Positions 1 to 7,061 of a stretch of 27,914 nt of DNA are shown piece after piece. The stretch is from contig JAVBPP010000111.1 of the NCBI GenBank assembly GCA_031549535.1, positions 1 through 27,914 of the forward strand. Direction: 5' to 3'. Origin of the DNA: JAVBPP01 sp031549535. GTDB taxonomy: Bacteria > Bacillota > Clostridia > Oscillospirales > Acutalibacteraceae. The translations under genes and the position numbers were made by a program. The notes beneath the pieces are model-generated. The model worked only from the letters and a program-made list of their open reading frames with translations, made no database searches and had not been told where the DNA came from. Every line of letters begins with the position of its first letter. The first letter of the stretch is position 1.

Positions 1-351
1 GCCCAACGATTTTCCTTTGCCAATGTCGTCGGTAACATCATTGCCTTTGTTCCCTTCGGCGGTTATTTGGCTTTCTTTTTCAAAAAGAAAGCGCCGCAGA
101 TGCAGCTATTGCTTGTGCTTGCGGCAAGTGTTTTTGTTGAACTGGTGCAGGGGGTTTTTGCCCTCGGTTCAACCGATATTGACGATGTCCTGCTCAATTG
201 CTTCGGCGGTTGTATTGGCATTTTGGGCTATCGCCTGTTATGGCTGCTGCTGCGGGATGAAAACAAAGTGCGCAGCGCCGTAACAATTGTATCCGCAATG
301 GGCTTGCCCATTTTATTGTATTTGTTGTTTGCGATACAGCTGCGCCTGTAA
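1..351 (+). CDS. VanZ-like family membrane protein (5' truncated by window edge)
   Basis: The reading frame is open from base 1 and ends at TAA 349-351, so the N-terminus lies outside the window. The visible 116 residues read ...NVVGNIIAFVPFGGYLAFFF, then a hydrophobic helix, then ELVQGVF and DIDDVLLNCFGGCIGILGY, then a last hydrophobic helix. The N-x-x-G-N-x-x-x-F-x-P-F-G motif, the acidic E in SVFVELVQ and the D-x-D-D-x-x-x-N motif are the signature of VanZ-like proteins (teicoplanin-resistance accessory family), integral membrane proteins of largely unknown biochemical role. At least three TM segments are visible. It converges on the DUF4830 gene with a shared hairpin between them. Family assignment is firm; a role in glycopeptide resistance is not implied. 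Confidence 0.85.
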   Translation, partial: AQRFSFANVVGNIIAFVPFGGYLAFFFKKKAPQMQLLLVLAASVFVELVQGVFALGSTDIDDVLLNCFGGCIGILGYRLLWLLLRDENKVRSAVTIVSAMGLPILLYLLFAIQLRL

Positions 352-364
352 TACCAATTGGTAT
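351..364. repeat. Perfect 14-bp palindrome ATACCAATTGGTAT at a stop codon
   Basis: The palindrome begins on the last base of the vanZ-like stop codon and lies 26 bp before the terminator hairpin. The half-site ATTGGTAT/ATACCAAT recurs at 7949-7956 (inside a CDS), 18593-18600 (two bases after a stop), 26710-26717 (on a stop), 27443-27450 (inside a CDS), 27758-27765 and 27775-27782. Its function is unknown. Confidence 0.5.
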
Positions 365-390
365 AGGAAGGGGCGCAGTTATTGAACCAA

Positions 391-430
391 GGGCAGGGTA
401 CGGTATTTACACCGTGCCCTGCCCTGTTTT
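391..430. terminator. Bidirectional intrinsic terminator
   Basis: GGGCAGGGTACGGT (391-404) pairs with ACCGTGCCCTGCCC (411-424) around a six-base ATTTAC loop, with a single G-T wobble, and is followed by TGTTTT. It sits between two convergent genes and can serve both. Confidence 0.8.
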
Positions 431-448
431 ATGTGGTCGACCCAAGTA

Positions 449-982
449 TTACTGTTTTGCCGTCACCGAAGCGCCCGTGCCGCCCTTTGTGGTTGTGGCG
501 TTATTGGCCGCCGGAAAGTCAAAGCCCTGCATAAAGCCGTTCAGCTCCACGGAGCAAATGTCCCCGCCGATGACCATGCCCTCATAAATGAGCAGGTTCG
601 CCTGGATCAAGCCGCCTTTTTGCTCATAACCGGGGTAATTGCTCACTTCATAGGTCCAGCGTTTGGCGCGTTTGCCCTTGTAGGCCTCCAAATCCATATC
701 CTGTTTCTTTTGAATGTTGTTATAGCTCTCATAGGCGTTGTCAAACTCCGCGGGGATAATGACCTCCGCCACCTCAAGCGGGTCCTCATTGATTTCCCAA
801 CCGAACTGGGATAAAAAGGCGACACGCTCCCCGGCGTTACTCGCCTTCATGCTGATGCCGCCGTCATTTGCCGCGGGCTCCTCCCCTGTTAAGAAATAAT
901 ACACCGCACCCAGCGCAAGCGCGACAACCAAAACAATGGCAATTCCCTTGATTTTGGAAGATTTTACAGAATAAACAAACAT
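449..982 (-). CDS. DUF4830 domain protein, single-pass membrane-anchored
   Basis: This is a 177-residue protein with a short basic N-terminus, one TM helix (about residues 12-31, rich in V/A/L) and a soluble domain outside. The domain contains AFLSQFGWEINEDP, EVIIPAEFDNAYESYN, KRAKRWTYEVSNYPG and ANLLIYEGMVIGGDICSVE. I recognise this pattern as DUF4830, a family common in gut Clostridia with no assigned function. The last 20 residues (NNATTTKGGTGAS) form a low-complexity tail. An in-frame GTG at 1000 would add six residues, but the ATG at 982 is preceded by AGAGGGCTGGAAG and is preferred. Its topology suggests an extracytoplasmic domain; whether it remains anchored is inference. Confidence 0.75.
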   Translation of the reverse strand: MFVYSVKSSKIKGIAIVLVVALALGAVYYFLTGEEPAANDGGISMKASNAGERVAFLSQFGWEINEDPLEVAEVIIPAEFDNAYESYNNIQKKQDMDLEAYKGKRAKRWTYEVSNYPGYEQKGGLIQANLLIYEGMVIGGDICSVELNGFMQGFDFPAANNATTTKGGTGASVTAKQ

Positions 983-1062
983 CGCTTCCAGCCCTCTCAC
1001 AACATATAGTATTACATTCTATGCTTTTGTCCCGCCGAACATACCGTTTTTGTCCGTATATT

Positions 1063-1091
1063 TTGACGACCGTTTCAAAGACTAACAGTAT
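1063..1091 (+). promoter_or_regulatory. Candidate sigma-A promoter for the 69-aa gene
   Basis: TTGACG (1063-1068) lies 17 bp from CAGTAT (1086-1091). The -35 is good and the -10 is weak. The predicted start would leave a leader of about 20 bases with a strong ribosome site GGGAGGA. Confidence 0.4.
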
Positions 1092-1116
1092 TCAGTGATA
1101 CGGGAGGAAACGAGCG

Positions 1117-1326
1117 ATGAAACACCAATTCGGGCAGCAGAAAAAGCCGTTGTTTGATTATTTTGACGACATGGAAATTGCACAGGAGTTCAGCCGCGAC
1201 CCTTTTTCCGAGGAACCACGCAGCCTTTCTCACCGCGCACGCCGGGGTCTTTTACAACAGGAGGAAACGGAGCAATTGCAAGAAAATAAGAGAGATCATG
1301 TGAAAACGCAAGAAAACGGGAGCTAA
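1117..1326 (+). CDS. Small hypothetical protein, 69 aa, upstream of ctsR
   Basis: The ATG at 1117 is preceded by GGGAGGAAACGAGCG, a strong ribosome site with nine-base spacing, which is the main reason to accept this as a gene. The product is highly charged and hydrophilic. An aromatic/acidic patch (LFDYFDDMEIAQEF, residues 12-25) is followed by an Arg-rich segment (SHRARRG) and a Gln/Glu/Lys tail predicted helical or disordered. It has no signal peptide, TM segment or cysteine. It lies 113 bp before ctsR but has its own promoter candidate, and the CtsR-controlled promoter lies between the two. I do not recognise the family. Confidence 0.6.
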   Translation: MKHQFGQQKKPLFDYFDDMEIAQEFSRDPFSEEPRSLSHRARRGLLQQEETEQLQENKRDHVKTQENGS

Positions 1327-1354
1327 ATTAAAATTTTGGCGCAAAGTAAATATT

Positions 1355-1371
1355 TTTGACTTTCTTTGACC
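1355..1371 (-). promoter_or_regulatory. CtsR operator, upstream copy
   Basis: Read on the minus strand this is GGTCAAAGAAAGTCAAA, an exact match to the CtsR heptad consensus (A/G)GTCAAANAN(A/G)GTCAAA. It lies directly upstream of the -35. A third GTCAAA half-site (1372-1377, minus strand) follows immediately and overlaps the -35 hexamer. Confidence 0.93.
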
Positions 1372-1372
1372 T

Positions 1373-1401
1373 TTGACGAAGGTCTGCAAATCGCGTATAC
1401 T
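1373..1401 (+). promoter_or_regulatory. Sigma-A promoter of the ctsR-mcsA-mcsB-clpC operon
   Basis: TTGACG (1373-1378), 17 bp, TATACT (1396-1401): near-consensus spacing and hexamers. The expected transcription start is near 1408, inside the downstream CtsR operator. CtsR bound at either site would therefore block polymerase. Confidence 0.9.
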
Positions 1402-1403
1402 AA

Positions 1404-1420
1404 GGTCAAAGAAAGTCAAA
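1404..1420 (+). promoter_or_regulatory. CtsR operator, downstream copy
   Basis: GGTCAAAGAAAGTCAAA is identical to the upstream copy but in inverted orientation, and starts three bases after the -10. The pair brackets the promoter symmetrically. Repression by CtsR and release on heat or protein stress are established for this family. Confidence 0.95.
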
Positions 1421-1439
1421 GGCAGAGAAGGTGGTTCCC

Positions 1440-1892
1440 ATGAATTTGAGCAGTGAAATTGCGGGCATGATTTTGAACATGCTCGCCCAGGCGGACAGCG
1501 CGGAGATACAGCGCAACGAGTTGGCGCAGGCGCTGGGCTGTGTGCCCAGCCAAATCAACTATGTGCTCTCCTCCCGTTTTACGCCGGAGCAGGGTTACTT
1601 AGTGGAAAGCAGGCGCGGCGGCGGCGGCTATATCAAAATCACGCGCATTCACTTTGACCGAGACGCCATGCTGATGCATGTGGTCAATTCCATTGGCCGC
1701 GAAATTGACGCGGCAAGCCTGCGCGCACATATTATGAATTTGCATCATAGAAATTTGCTGGAGGAGCAAACGGCGGCGCTGATTTTGGCCGCCTGCTCAG
1801 ACTCCGCCATGCAGCAGCTGGAGTTACCCCTGCGGGATCAAACCCGCGCGGCGATACTCAAGCAAATGTTACTCACAACAATGAAATTTTAG
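1440..1892 (+). CDS. ctsR: CtsR, transcriptional repressor of class III stress genes
   Basis: CtsR is a dimeric winged-helix repressor that senses heat and oxidative stress and controls clp genes. The 150-residue product has the family hallmarks: an N-terminal helix-turn-helix, VPSQINYVLSSRF (about residues 35-47), followed by the glycine-rich wing RRGGGGYIKI, which contacts the GGTCAAA operator and acts as thermosensor. A C-terminal helical domain follows. The ATG at 1440 is chosen over the GTG at 1431 because AAGGTGG lies five bases before it, overlapping the GTG. It is the first gene of a four-gene operon, 11 bp before mcsA, and is autoregulated through the two operators at its promoter. 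McsB and ClpC encoded downstream are the known partners that inactivate or degrade it. Confidence 0.97.
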   Translation: MNLSSEIAGMILNMLAQADSAEIQRNELAQALGCVPSQINYVLSSRFTPEQGYLVESRRGGGGYIKITRIHFDRDAMLMHVVNSIGREIDAASLRAHIMNLHHRNLLEEQTAALILAACSDSAMQQLELPLRDQTRAAILKQMLLTTMKF

Positions 1893-1903
1893 GAGTGATT
1901 GGA

Positions 1904-2413
1904 ATGTTATGTCAAAACTGTGGGAAGCGAGAGGCGACCACCCACATCAAGCAGGTCATCAACGGCGACACTGCCGAGCAACACCTGTGCGCAAACTGCG
2001 CGGAGCACCTGGGTTACGGCGATATGTTTACGGGCTTCGGCCTGAGCTTTTCCGACATGTTCGGCGGCTTTTTTGGAGACAGTATGCAAAACAAGGCGCT
2101 TGCCCCGGCGCAGGAGCGCTGCGGCAAATGCGGGTATTCGTTCCAGGACATTGTGCGCGAGGGCAAGGTTGGCTGCGCGGATTGTTACCGCAGCTTTTAC
2201 GATAAGCTCAAGCCCTCCCTGCAGCGCATCCACGGCAAGGTGAGCCACAACGGAAAAACCAGCCTACACACCGCCGAAAAACAGGAGCCGAGCCGCGAAG
2301 AGACCCTGCTGGAAAAGAAAAACCAGCTGCAGCAGGCCATTGCGGCGCAGGAATTTGAACAGGCAGCAAAACTGCGCGACGAAATACGCGCCATGGAACA
2401 GGAAGAGAACTAG
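1904..2413 (+). CDS. mcsA: McsA, zinc-binding activator of the McsB arginine kinase
   Basis: McsA stimulates the arginine kinase McsB and, with it, modulates CtsR and feeds substrates to ClpC. The 169-residue product carries four CxxC zinc-knuckle pairs (residues 3-6, 29-32, 73-76 and 91-94) and a C-terminal UVR-type helical hairpin (about 137-165, KKNQLQQAIAAQEFEQAAKL), the canonical McsA layout. Between the zinc pairs is a Phe/Gly/Met-rich stretch (MFTGFGLSFSDMFGGFFG) that looks flexible. The ATG at 1904 is preferred to an in-frame GTG at 1895 because AGGAG lies eight bases upstream. The gene is 11 bp after ctsR and 21 bp before mcsB. No key cysteine is missing. Confidence 0.96.
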   Translation: MLCQNCGKREATTHIKQVINGDTAEQHLCANCAEHLGYGDMFTGFGLSFSDMFGGFFGDSMQNKALAPAQERCGKCGYSFQDIVREGKVGCADCYRSFYDKLKPSLQRIHGKVSHNGKTSLHTAEKQEPSREETLLEKKNQLQQAIAAQEFEQAAKLRDEIRAMEQEEN

Positions 2414-2434
2414 AGGGAAGGGAGCGGACATATA

Positions 2435-3457
2435 ATGAAAAAATGGTATTTGGAAACAGGCGACAACAATGACATCGTATTCAGCACACGTATCCGACTG
2501 GCGCGGAATCTGGATGAATTCCCCTTCCCCGCCCGGCTGGATATCGCGGGAAAACATAGGGTCAACGAACTCATTAGCGCGGCGTTACTGGGTGACCAAA
2601 CGGGCACCTTCCGTGCGGTGGATATGAAAAGCCTTTCCCGCACCCAGGCCGTTTCCCTGGCGGAACGGCATCTCATCAGCCCGGAGTTTGCCAGCTCCCG
2701 CGAGGGCAGGGTCTTGCTGGTTTCCGAGGATGAATCCGTGAGCCTGATGCTCTGCGAGGAAGATCACATCCGCCTGCAGGTGATGCAGCCAGGGCTTGCG
2801 CTGCAACAGGCTTATGACATTGCGAACAAGGTGGATTCCATGCTGGATGAACGCCTGCACTATGCGTTTGACGAGCGCATCGGCTACCTCACCCAATGCC
2901 CCACCAACCTTGGCACAGCCATGCGTGCCTCCGTGATGCTGCACCTGCCCGCGCTGACCCGGTTGGGGCAAATTTCGCGCTTGGCGAACACGGTCTCCAA
3001 GCTGGGGCTCACCATACGCGGGGCTTACGGCGAGGGCACAAACGGCATTGAGGGCATTTATCAGCTGAGCAACCAAATCACCTTGGGCATCACAGAGCAG
3101 GCGGCGATTGAAAACCTGCAATCCATCACCCTGCAGCTGATTAACCAGGAGCGCAGCGCAGCGCAGGAGCTTTGTAAGCAGTTGCCGGAGCAGGACACCG
3201 TCTACCGGGCGCTGGGTGTGCTGCAAACGGCGCGGGTTTTGAGCACGGAAGAGTTTATGCGCCATATTTCCCTTGTGCGCATGGGAATTGCCCACCGGCT
3301 CATTGAGCTGCCGCTCCAAACCGTGGACGCGTTGATTCTCGACATGCAGCCCGCCACCATCAACGCGCAGCAGGGAGAAAACCTGGACAGCGTAAAGCGA
3401 GATACCCTACGCGCCCAACGTGTGCGCGAGGTTTTCGCCCAAGCGAAAGCACTATAA
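2435..3457 (+). CDS. mcsB: McsB, protein arginine kinase
   Basis: McsB phosphorylates arginines on misfolded proteins and on CtsR; phosphoarginine marks proteins for ClpCP. The 340-residue product has the ATP:guanido phosphotransferase fold: STRIRLARNL (17-26) for nucleotide binding, the catalytic-loop segment TQCPTNLGTAMRASVMLHLP (153-172) with the conserved cysteine C155, and RGAYGEG (195-201). Length and order match Bacillus McsB, so an active enzyme is expected. The ATG at 2435 follows AGGGAG with slightly long spacing. It lies between mcsA and clpC in the expected operon order. It was not assigned as creatine/arginine kinase because of the operon context and lack of the extra N-terminal domain. 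Confidence 0.97.
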   Translation: MKKWYLETGDNNDIVFSTRIRLARNLDEFPFPARLDIAGKHRVNELISAALLGDQTGTFRAVDMKSLSRTQAVSLAERHLISPEFASSREGRVLLVSEDESVSLMLCEEDHIRLQVMQPGLALQQAYDIANKVDSMLDERLHYAFDERIGYLTQCPTNLGTAMRASVMLHLPALTRLGQISRLANTVSKLGLTIRGAYGEGTNGIEGIYQLSNQITLGITEQAAIENLQSITLQLINQERSAAQELCKQLPEQDTVYRALGVLQTARVLSTEEFMRHISLVRMGIAHRLIELPLQTVDALILDMQPATINAQQGENLDSVKRDTLRAQRVREVFAQAKAL

Positions 3458-3474
3458 CAAACGAGGTACTTGCC

Positions 3475-5973
3475 ATGTATGAATTTACAAATTTTACTGA
3501 AAAAGCAAACTACGCCCTAAATGCCGCCATCCAGGCGGCGGAGAGCATGGGGCACAGCTATATCGGCAGCGAGCACCTGCTGCAGGGCTTGGCAAACGAA
3601 GGGAGCGGCCTGGCTCACGCTGTGCTGCGCAGTAAAAGCGTCAGCGCCGCGAGGGTGGAGGAAATCATTCGCGCCAGCGTGGGCATCGGTGTGCCGACCG
3701 TGCTCACCCCCGGCAATTTAACGCCGCGCTCCAAGAACATTATTGATACGGCCATCCTGCATGCGCGAACCATGGGGCACAGCTATGTTGGCACGGAGCA
3801 CCTGCTCATTTCCCTGGTCAAGGAGGGCACAAACGCCGCTTTACAAATACTCAACCAGCTTGGCGTGAGCGGCGCGGATTTGCTGGAAGAGCTTGCCAAA
3901 ACCCTTGGCACGGACGCCGGGGACGACCCCGCCTCCGCACGCATGGGCGGCTCCAACGTAAGCGCCAAAAAAAAGGAAAAGTCCAACACCCCCACCCTCG
4001 AGCAATTTGGCCGGGACTTGACGCAGAGTGCCCGCAAGGGGCTGATTGACCCGGTCATCGGCAGACAGCAGGAGATTGAGCGCGTGATTCAAATCCTCTC
4101 CCGCCGCACCAAAAACAACCCCTGCTTAATCGGTGAGCCCGGCGTGGGAAAAACTGCCATCGCGGAGGGGCTGGCGCTGAAAATTGCCTCTGACGAGGTG
4201 CCGGAGCTGCTCAAGGGCAAGCGCATCGTCTCCCTGGATTTGACCGGGATGGTTGCGGGCACCAAATACCGCGGCGATTTTGAGGAACGCATCAAAACAG
4301 CGCTGGACGAGGTGGCGCAGGACGGCAATGTCATTTTGTTTATTGACGAAATGCACACCCTCATCGGCGCGGGCTCGGCAGAGGGCGCAACGGATGCCGC
4401 AAACATTCTCAAGCCCTCCCTTGCCAGGGGCGAAATGCAGGTAATCGGCGCAACCACGCTGGAGGAATACCGCAAGCATATTGAAAAGGACGCGGCGCTG
4501 GAGCGGCGCTTTCAGCCCATCACCGTAGGCGAGCCCAGCGAGGAGGAGGCCATTGCCATCCTGGAGGGTCTGCGGGATAAATACGAGGCGCATCACAAGG
4601 TAAAAATCACGAACGAGGCCATTTACGCGGCTGTGCGCCTTTCCTCCCGCTATATCGGCGACCGCTATCTGCCGGATAAAGCCATCGATTTGGTGGATGA
4701 GGCGGCCTCCCGCGTGCGGCTGCAAAACGTCACCGCCCCGCCGGATTTAAAGGCCGCCGAAGACCGGCTGAAGGAGCTGCGCAAGGAGAAGGACGCCGCA
4801 GTCAATGCGCAGGAATTTGAGCGCTGCGCCTCCATCCGCGATGAAGAGCGCCTGCTGCAGGAGCAGCTGGAGCAGCAAAAGCAGGCTTGGGAGAATGAAA
4901 TCCGCCGCAACGAGGGCGAGGTCGGCGAGCAAGAAATCGCGCAGATTGTTTCCGCTTGGACAGGAATTCCCATCATCCAGCTCACCCAGGAGGAGAGTGA
5001 ACGCCTATTACACATGGAGGAGGAGCTGCACCGGCGCATCGTTGGCCAAAACGAGGCCGTAAACGCCGTTGCCCGAGCCATTCGGCGCGGCCGAGTTGGG
5101 CTGAAGGACCCCAAACGCCCGACAGGCTCGTTCATCTTCTTAGGCCCCACGGGTGTTGGCAAAACGGAGCTTTGCAAAACCCTTGCCCGCTCTATGTTTG
5201 GGGACGAGGCGGCCATGATACGCCTTGACATGTCAGAATATATGGAAAAGCACACCGTCTCCCGCTTGGTTGGCTCCCCGCCCGGCTATGTGGGCTATGA
5301 CGAGGGCGGCCAGCTGACAGAAAAGGTGCGCAGAAGACCCTATAGCGTGCTGCTGTTTGATGAAATTGAAAAGGCGCACCCCGACGTGTTCAACATGCTG
5401 CTGCAGATTTTGGAGGACGGCCTTCTTACCGACGCGCAGGGGCGCCGGGTGGATTTCCGCAACTGCATCATTATCCTGACCTCCAACGTCGGCGCGCAGC
5501 TGATTACGCAAAAAACAACTGGCCTTGGCTTCAGCACGCAGGAGGATAGCGGCTATCTCGCGCAGGAAAAAATCCGCGACTCCGTTCTGGGTGAGCTGCG
5601 CAAAACCTTTAAGCCGGAATTTTTGAACCGCGTGGATGAAATCATCGTATTCCACCAGCTTTCTGACACGGACATTGAAGAAATCGCACGCCGCATGCTG
5701 GCGGAGCTTTCCCGCCGCATCGGCCAGCTGGACATCACCCTGCATTTCAGCGAGGAGGCCGTCAAAAGCATCGCCAAAGCGGGCTTTGACCCCATCTACG
5801 GCGCAAGACCCCTGCGCAGAGCCATCCAGCACGACATTGAAGACAGCCTCTCTGAAGAAATGCTGGAGGGCAAACTCAAGGCTGGGAAGCAGTATGTATG
5901 CAACTGTGAAAGCGGCCGCTATGTCTTCACTGAGCAGGAAAGTGCGCAGTGGACGCAGACACAAGCCGAATAG
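3475..5973 (+). CDS. clpC: ClpC, AAA+ unfoldase of the ClpCP protease
   Basis: ClpC is the hexameric unfoldase that feeds adaptor- or phosphoarginine-marked proteins to ClpP. The 832 residues show two N-domain repeats (about 5-42 and 82-118, both with GHSYxGxEHLL), a Lys/Ser linker (150-172), AAA domain D1 with Walker A GEPGVGKT (220-227) and Walker B VILFIDE (286-292), a UVR/middle-domain coiled coil (about 423-475), and D2 with Walker A GPTGVGKT (557-564) and LLFDE (626-630). The LGF tripeptide (684-686) fits the ClpP-docking loop. It is the last gene of the CtsR operon and is followed by a strong terminator. The linker holds an A8 run that forms an A-AAA-AAG heptamer in the zero frame. Confidence 0.98.
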   Translation: MYEFTNFTEKANYALNAAIQAAESMGHSYIGSEHLLQGLANEGSGLAHAVLRSKSVSAARVEEIIRASVGIGVPTVLTPGNLTPRSKNIIDTAILHARTMGHSYVGTEHLLISLVKEGTNAALQILNQLGVSGADLLEELAKTLGTDAGDDPASARMGGSNVSAKKKEKSNTPTLEQFGRDLTQSARKGLIDPVIGRQQEIERVIQILSRRTKNNPCLIGEPGVGKTAIAEGLALKIASDEVPELLKGKRIVSLDLTGMVAGTKYRGDFEERIKTALDEVAQDGNVILFIDEMHTLIGAGSAEGATDAANILKPSLARGEMQVIGATTLEEYRKHIEKDAALERRFQPITVGEPSEEEAIAILEGLRDKYEAHHKVKITNEAIYAAVRLSSRYIGDRYLPDKAIDLVDEAASRVRLQNVTAPPDLKAAEDRLKELRKEKDAAVNAQEFERCASIRDEERLLQEQLEQQKQAWENEIRRNEGEVGEQEIAQIVSAWTGIPIIQLTQEESERLLHMEEELHRRIVGQNEAVNAVARAIRRGRVGLKDPKRPTGSFIFLGPTGVGKTELCKTLARSMFGDEAAMIRLDMSEYMEKHTVSRLVGSPPGYVGYDEGGQLTEKVRRRPYSVLLFDEIEKAHPDVFNMLLQILEDGLLTDAQGRRVDFRNCIIILTSNVGAQLITQKTTGLGFSTQEDSGYLAQEKIRDSVLGELRKTFKPEFLNRVDEIIVFHQLSDTDIEEIARRMLAELSRRIGQLDITLHFSEEAVKSIAKAGFDPIYGARPLRRAIQHDIEDSLSEEMLEGKLKAGKQYVCNCESGRYVFTEQESAQWTQTQAE

Positions 5974-6004
5974 TATTACAGACAGGCAAGACAATAGGCC
6001 TATA

Positions 6005-6045
6005 AAAGCCGCAACGCCAACACATGGCGCTGCGGCTTTGCTTTG
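6005..6045 (+). terminator. Terminator of the ctsR-clpC operon
   Basis: AAAGCCGCAACGCC (6005-6018) pairs with GGCGCTGCGGCTTT (6026-6039), one A-C mismatch, seven-base loop AACACAT, followed by GCTTTG. It is 31 bp after the clpC stop. Confidence 0.82.
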
Positions 6046-6120
6046 TGCTTTGGGGGGAATGACGTTTATCGCTGTTATACCATGCGAAGACGAAACTAAA
6101 TTGTTATATTTGAAACCAAT

Positions 6121-6145
6121 AGGTTGAAACAGAGGAATACAACCT
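6121..6145 (-). terminator. Weak hairpin after the response regulator gene
   Basis: AGGTTG (6121-6126) and CAACCT (6140-6145) form a six-bp stem with a 13-base loop, just beyond the stop codon of the minus-strand response regulator. There is no clear U-tract, so termination is uncertain. Confidence 0.3.
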
Positions 6146-6148
6146 GCG

Positions 6149-6958
6149 TTACATATCCTTGCGTATCTTATCGGCGTAATAATAAACAAACTCGGTTGGG
6201 GAGGGTGTGCCCGTATCCTTGCGCACGGGGGCGGTATACACCTTAAGCAGGGCTTCCATGTCGTCATGGTTGTCCCAGGCGTCATTGATTACCGTCTGCA
6301 AATTGCGGATAATATTGTTGTAATGGGTTTTGTGCTTTCTGGCGAGGTCGTGAAACACGCTGTCGGAATCCCCTCTGTCCCGGCTTAGAACGAGCGCAAT
6401 CGCCTCCTCGGCGACTTGGCGGCCCTTGAGTTTGACGGAAAGGCCAAAGGCGTTTAACTCGGCATTGATTCTTTGGGTAAGGCGGTTGTTCAATTCTTCA
6501 GGCGTTTCCAGCGTCTGCATTTCAAGGGTTCTTCCTTTACCGCGCCGTTTATGAATATAGGGCCGGAATTTAAGCAGATGGCTGATAACCATATCCGGGC
6601 TGTAGCCCTCCTGCAGTTTGCAAAAAATCCAATCAACGCCGTATGCATCGTGTAATTGCTCTTGAATCATCTCGGAACGGTTGCGCGTTGTTACCACCAC
6701 AACAGGGCGTATGCTGAAATCCATCTTGATAAATTTGTCCAAAAACTCAAGCCCGGAACCCGCGCCCCAGTTGAGTTCCATATCTAAAATAACCGCCTCG
6801 GGCAATTTGTTTTTCACAAGCTCCAAGCCCTCGTCACTGCGCCCGGTCATGCCCACAAAAACAAGGTCGGTTCTGCTGTTGGCGCATTCCATAAAGCTTC
6901 TGCACGCGGAAACATCGTCCTCAATCAGCAATAGCTTCATCGGCTTTTCATAATCCAT
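6149..6958 (-). CDS. Response regulator with Spo0A-type C-terminal output domain
   Basis: The 269-residue protein starts with a CheY-like receiver: acidic pocket E13-D14-D15, phosphoacceptor D59 (AVILDMELNW), T90 in VVVVTT, conserved K114. The C-terminal ~100 residues resemble the Spo0A DNA-binding domain: GRQVAEEAIALVL, ARKHKTHYNNIIRNLQTVI in the recognition-helix position, INDAWDN and the terminal TPSPTEFVYYYADKIRKD, corresponding to Spo0A's KPTNSEFIAMIADKLR. It is not Spo0A itself: the highly conserved recognition helix (TTPSRVERAIRHAIE in Spo0A) is substituted. The ATG at 6958 is chosen over 6979 because GGAAGGGAG lies just upstream of it. No kinase gene is adjacent (an orphan). It is divergent from an XRE regulator and shares its promoter region. 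Confidence 0.85.
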   Translation of the reverse strand: MDYEKPMKLLLIEDDVSACRSFMECANSRTDLVFVGMTGRSDEGLELVKNKLPEAVILDMELNWGAGSGLEFLDKFIKMDFSIRPVVVVTTRNRSEMIQEQLHDAYGVDWIFCKLQEGYSPDMVISHLLKFRPYIHKRRGKGRTLEMQTLETPEELNNRLTQRINAELNAFGLSVKLKGRQVAEEAIALVLSRDRGDSDSVFHDLARKHKTHYNNIIRNLQTVINDAWDNHDDMEALLKVYTAPVRKDTGTPSPTEFVYYYADKIRKDM

Positions 6959-6983
6959 AAAAAAAGCTCCCTTCCACATTAAG

Positions 6984-7003
6984 GAACATCCGTCCCGATG
7001 TTC
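6984..7003. promoter_or_regulatory. 7-bp inverted repeat GAACATC-N6-GATGTTC (candidate operator)
   Basis: Perfect dyad (6984-6990 and 6997-7003) lying 8-27 bp downstream of the -10 of the response regulator promoter, over its transcription start and leader. It could be an autoregulatory operator for the response regulator or the XRE protein, or a small leader hairpin. It does not match the Spo0A box (TGTCGAA). Confidence 0.5.
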
Positions 7004-7010
7004 GCATCTT

Positions 7011-7019
7011 ATTATACCA
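7011..7019 (-). promoter_or_regulatory. Extended -10 promoter of the response regulator gene
   Basis: On the minus strand this reads TGGTATAAT: a perfect -10 with the TGn extension. No good -35 is seen at 16-18 bp, as is common for extended -10 promoters. Confidence 0.65.
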
Positions 7020-7061
7020 CAAGCTGTATAATTAAGCGAGTGAAAAAAAGGAGGTGATTCG

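Noticed and set aside
17..283. An 88-codon plus-strand frame overlapping the VanZ-like gene
   Set aside because: Out of frame with the VanZ motifs, which are clear in frame 1 from base 1.
1321..1440. CIRCE element (HrcA site) at the ctsR promoter
   Set aside because: No TTAGCACTC-N9-GAGTGCTAA; only CtsR boxes are present.
5233..6285. A 350-codon minus-strand frame overlapping clpC and the terminator
   Set aside because: It is antisense to ClpC D2, crosses a terminator hairpin and runs into another gene; no recognisable domain.
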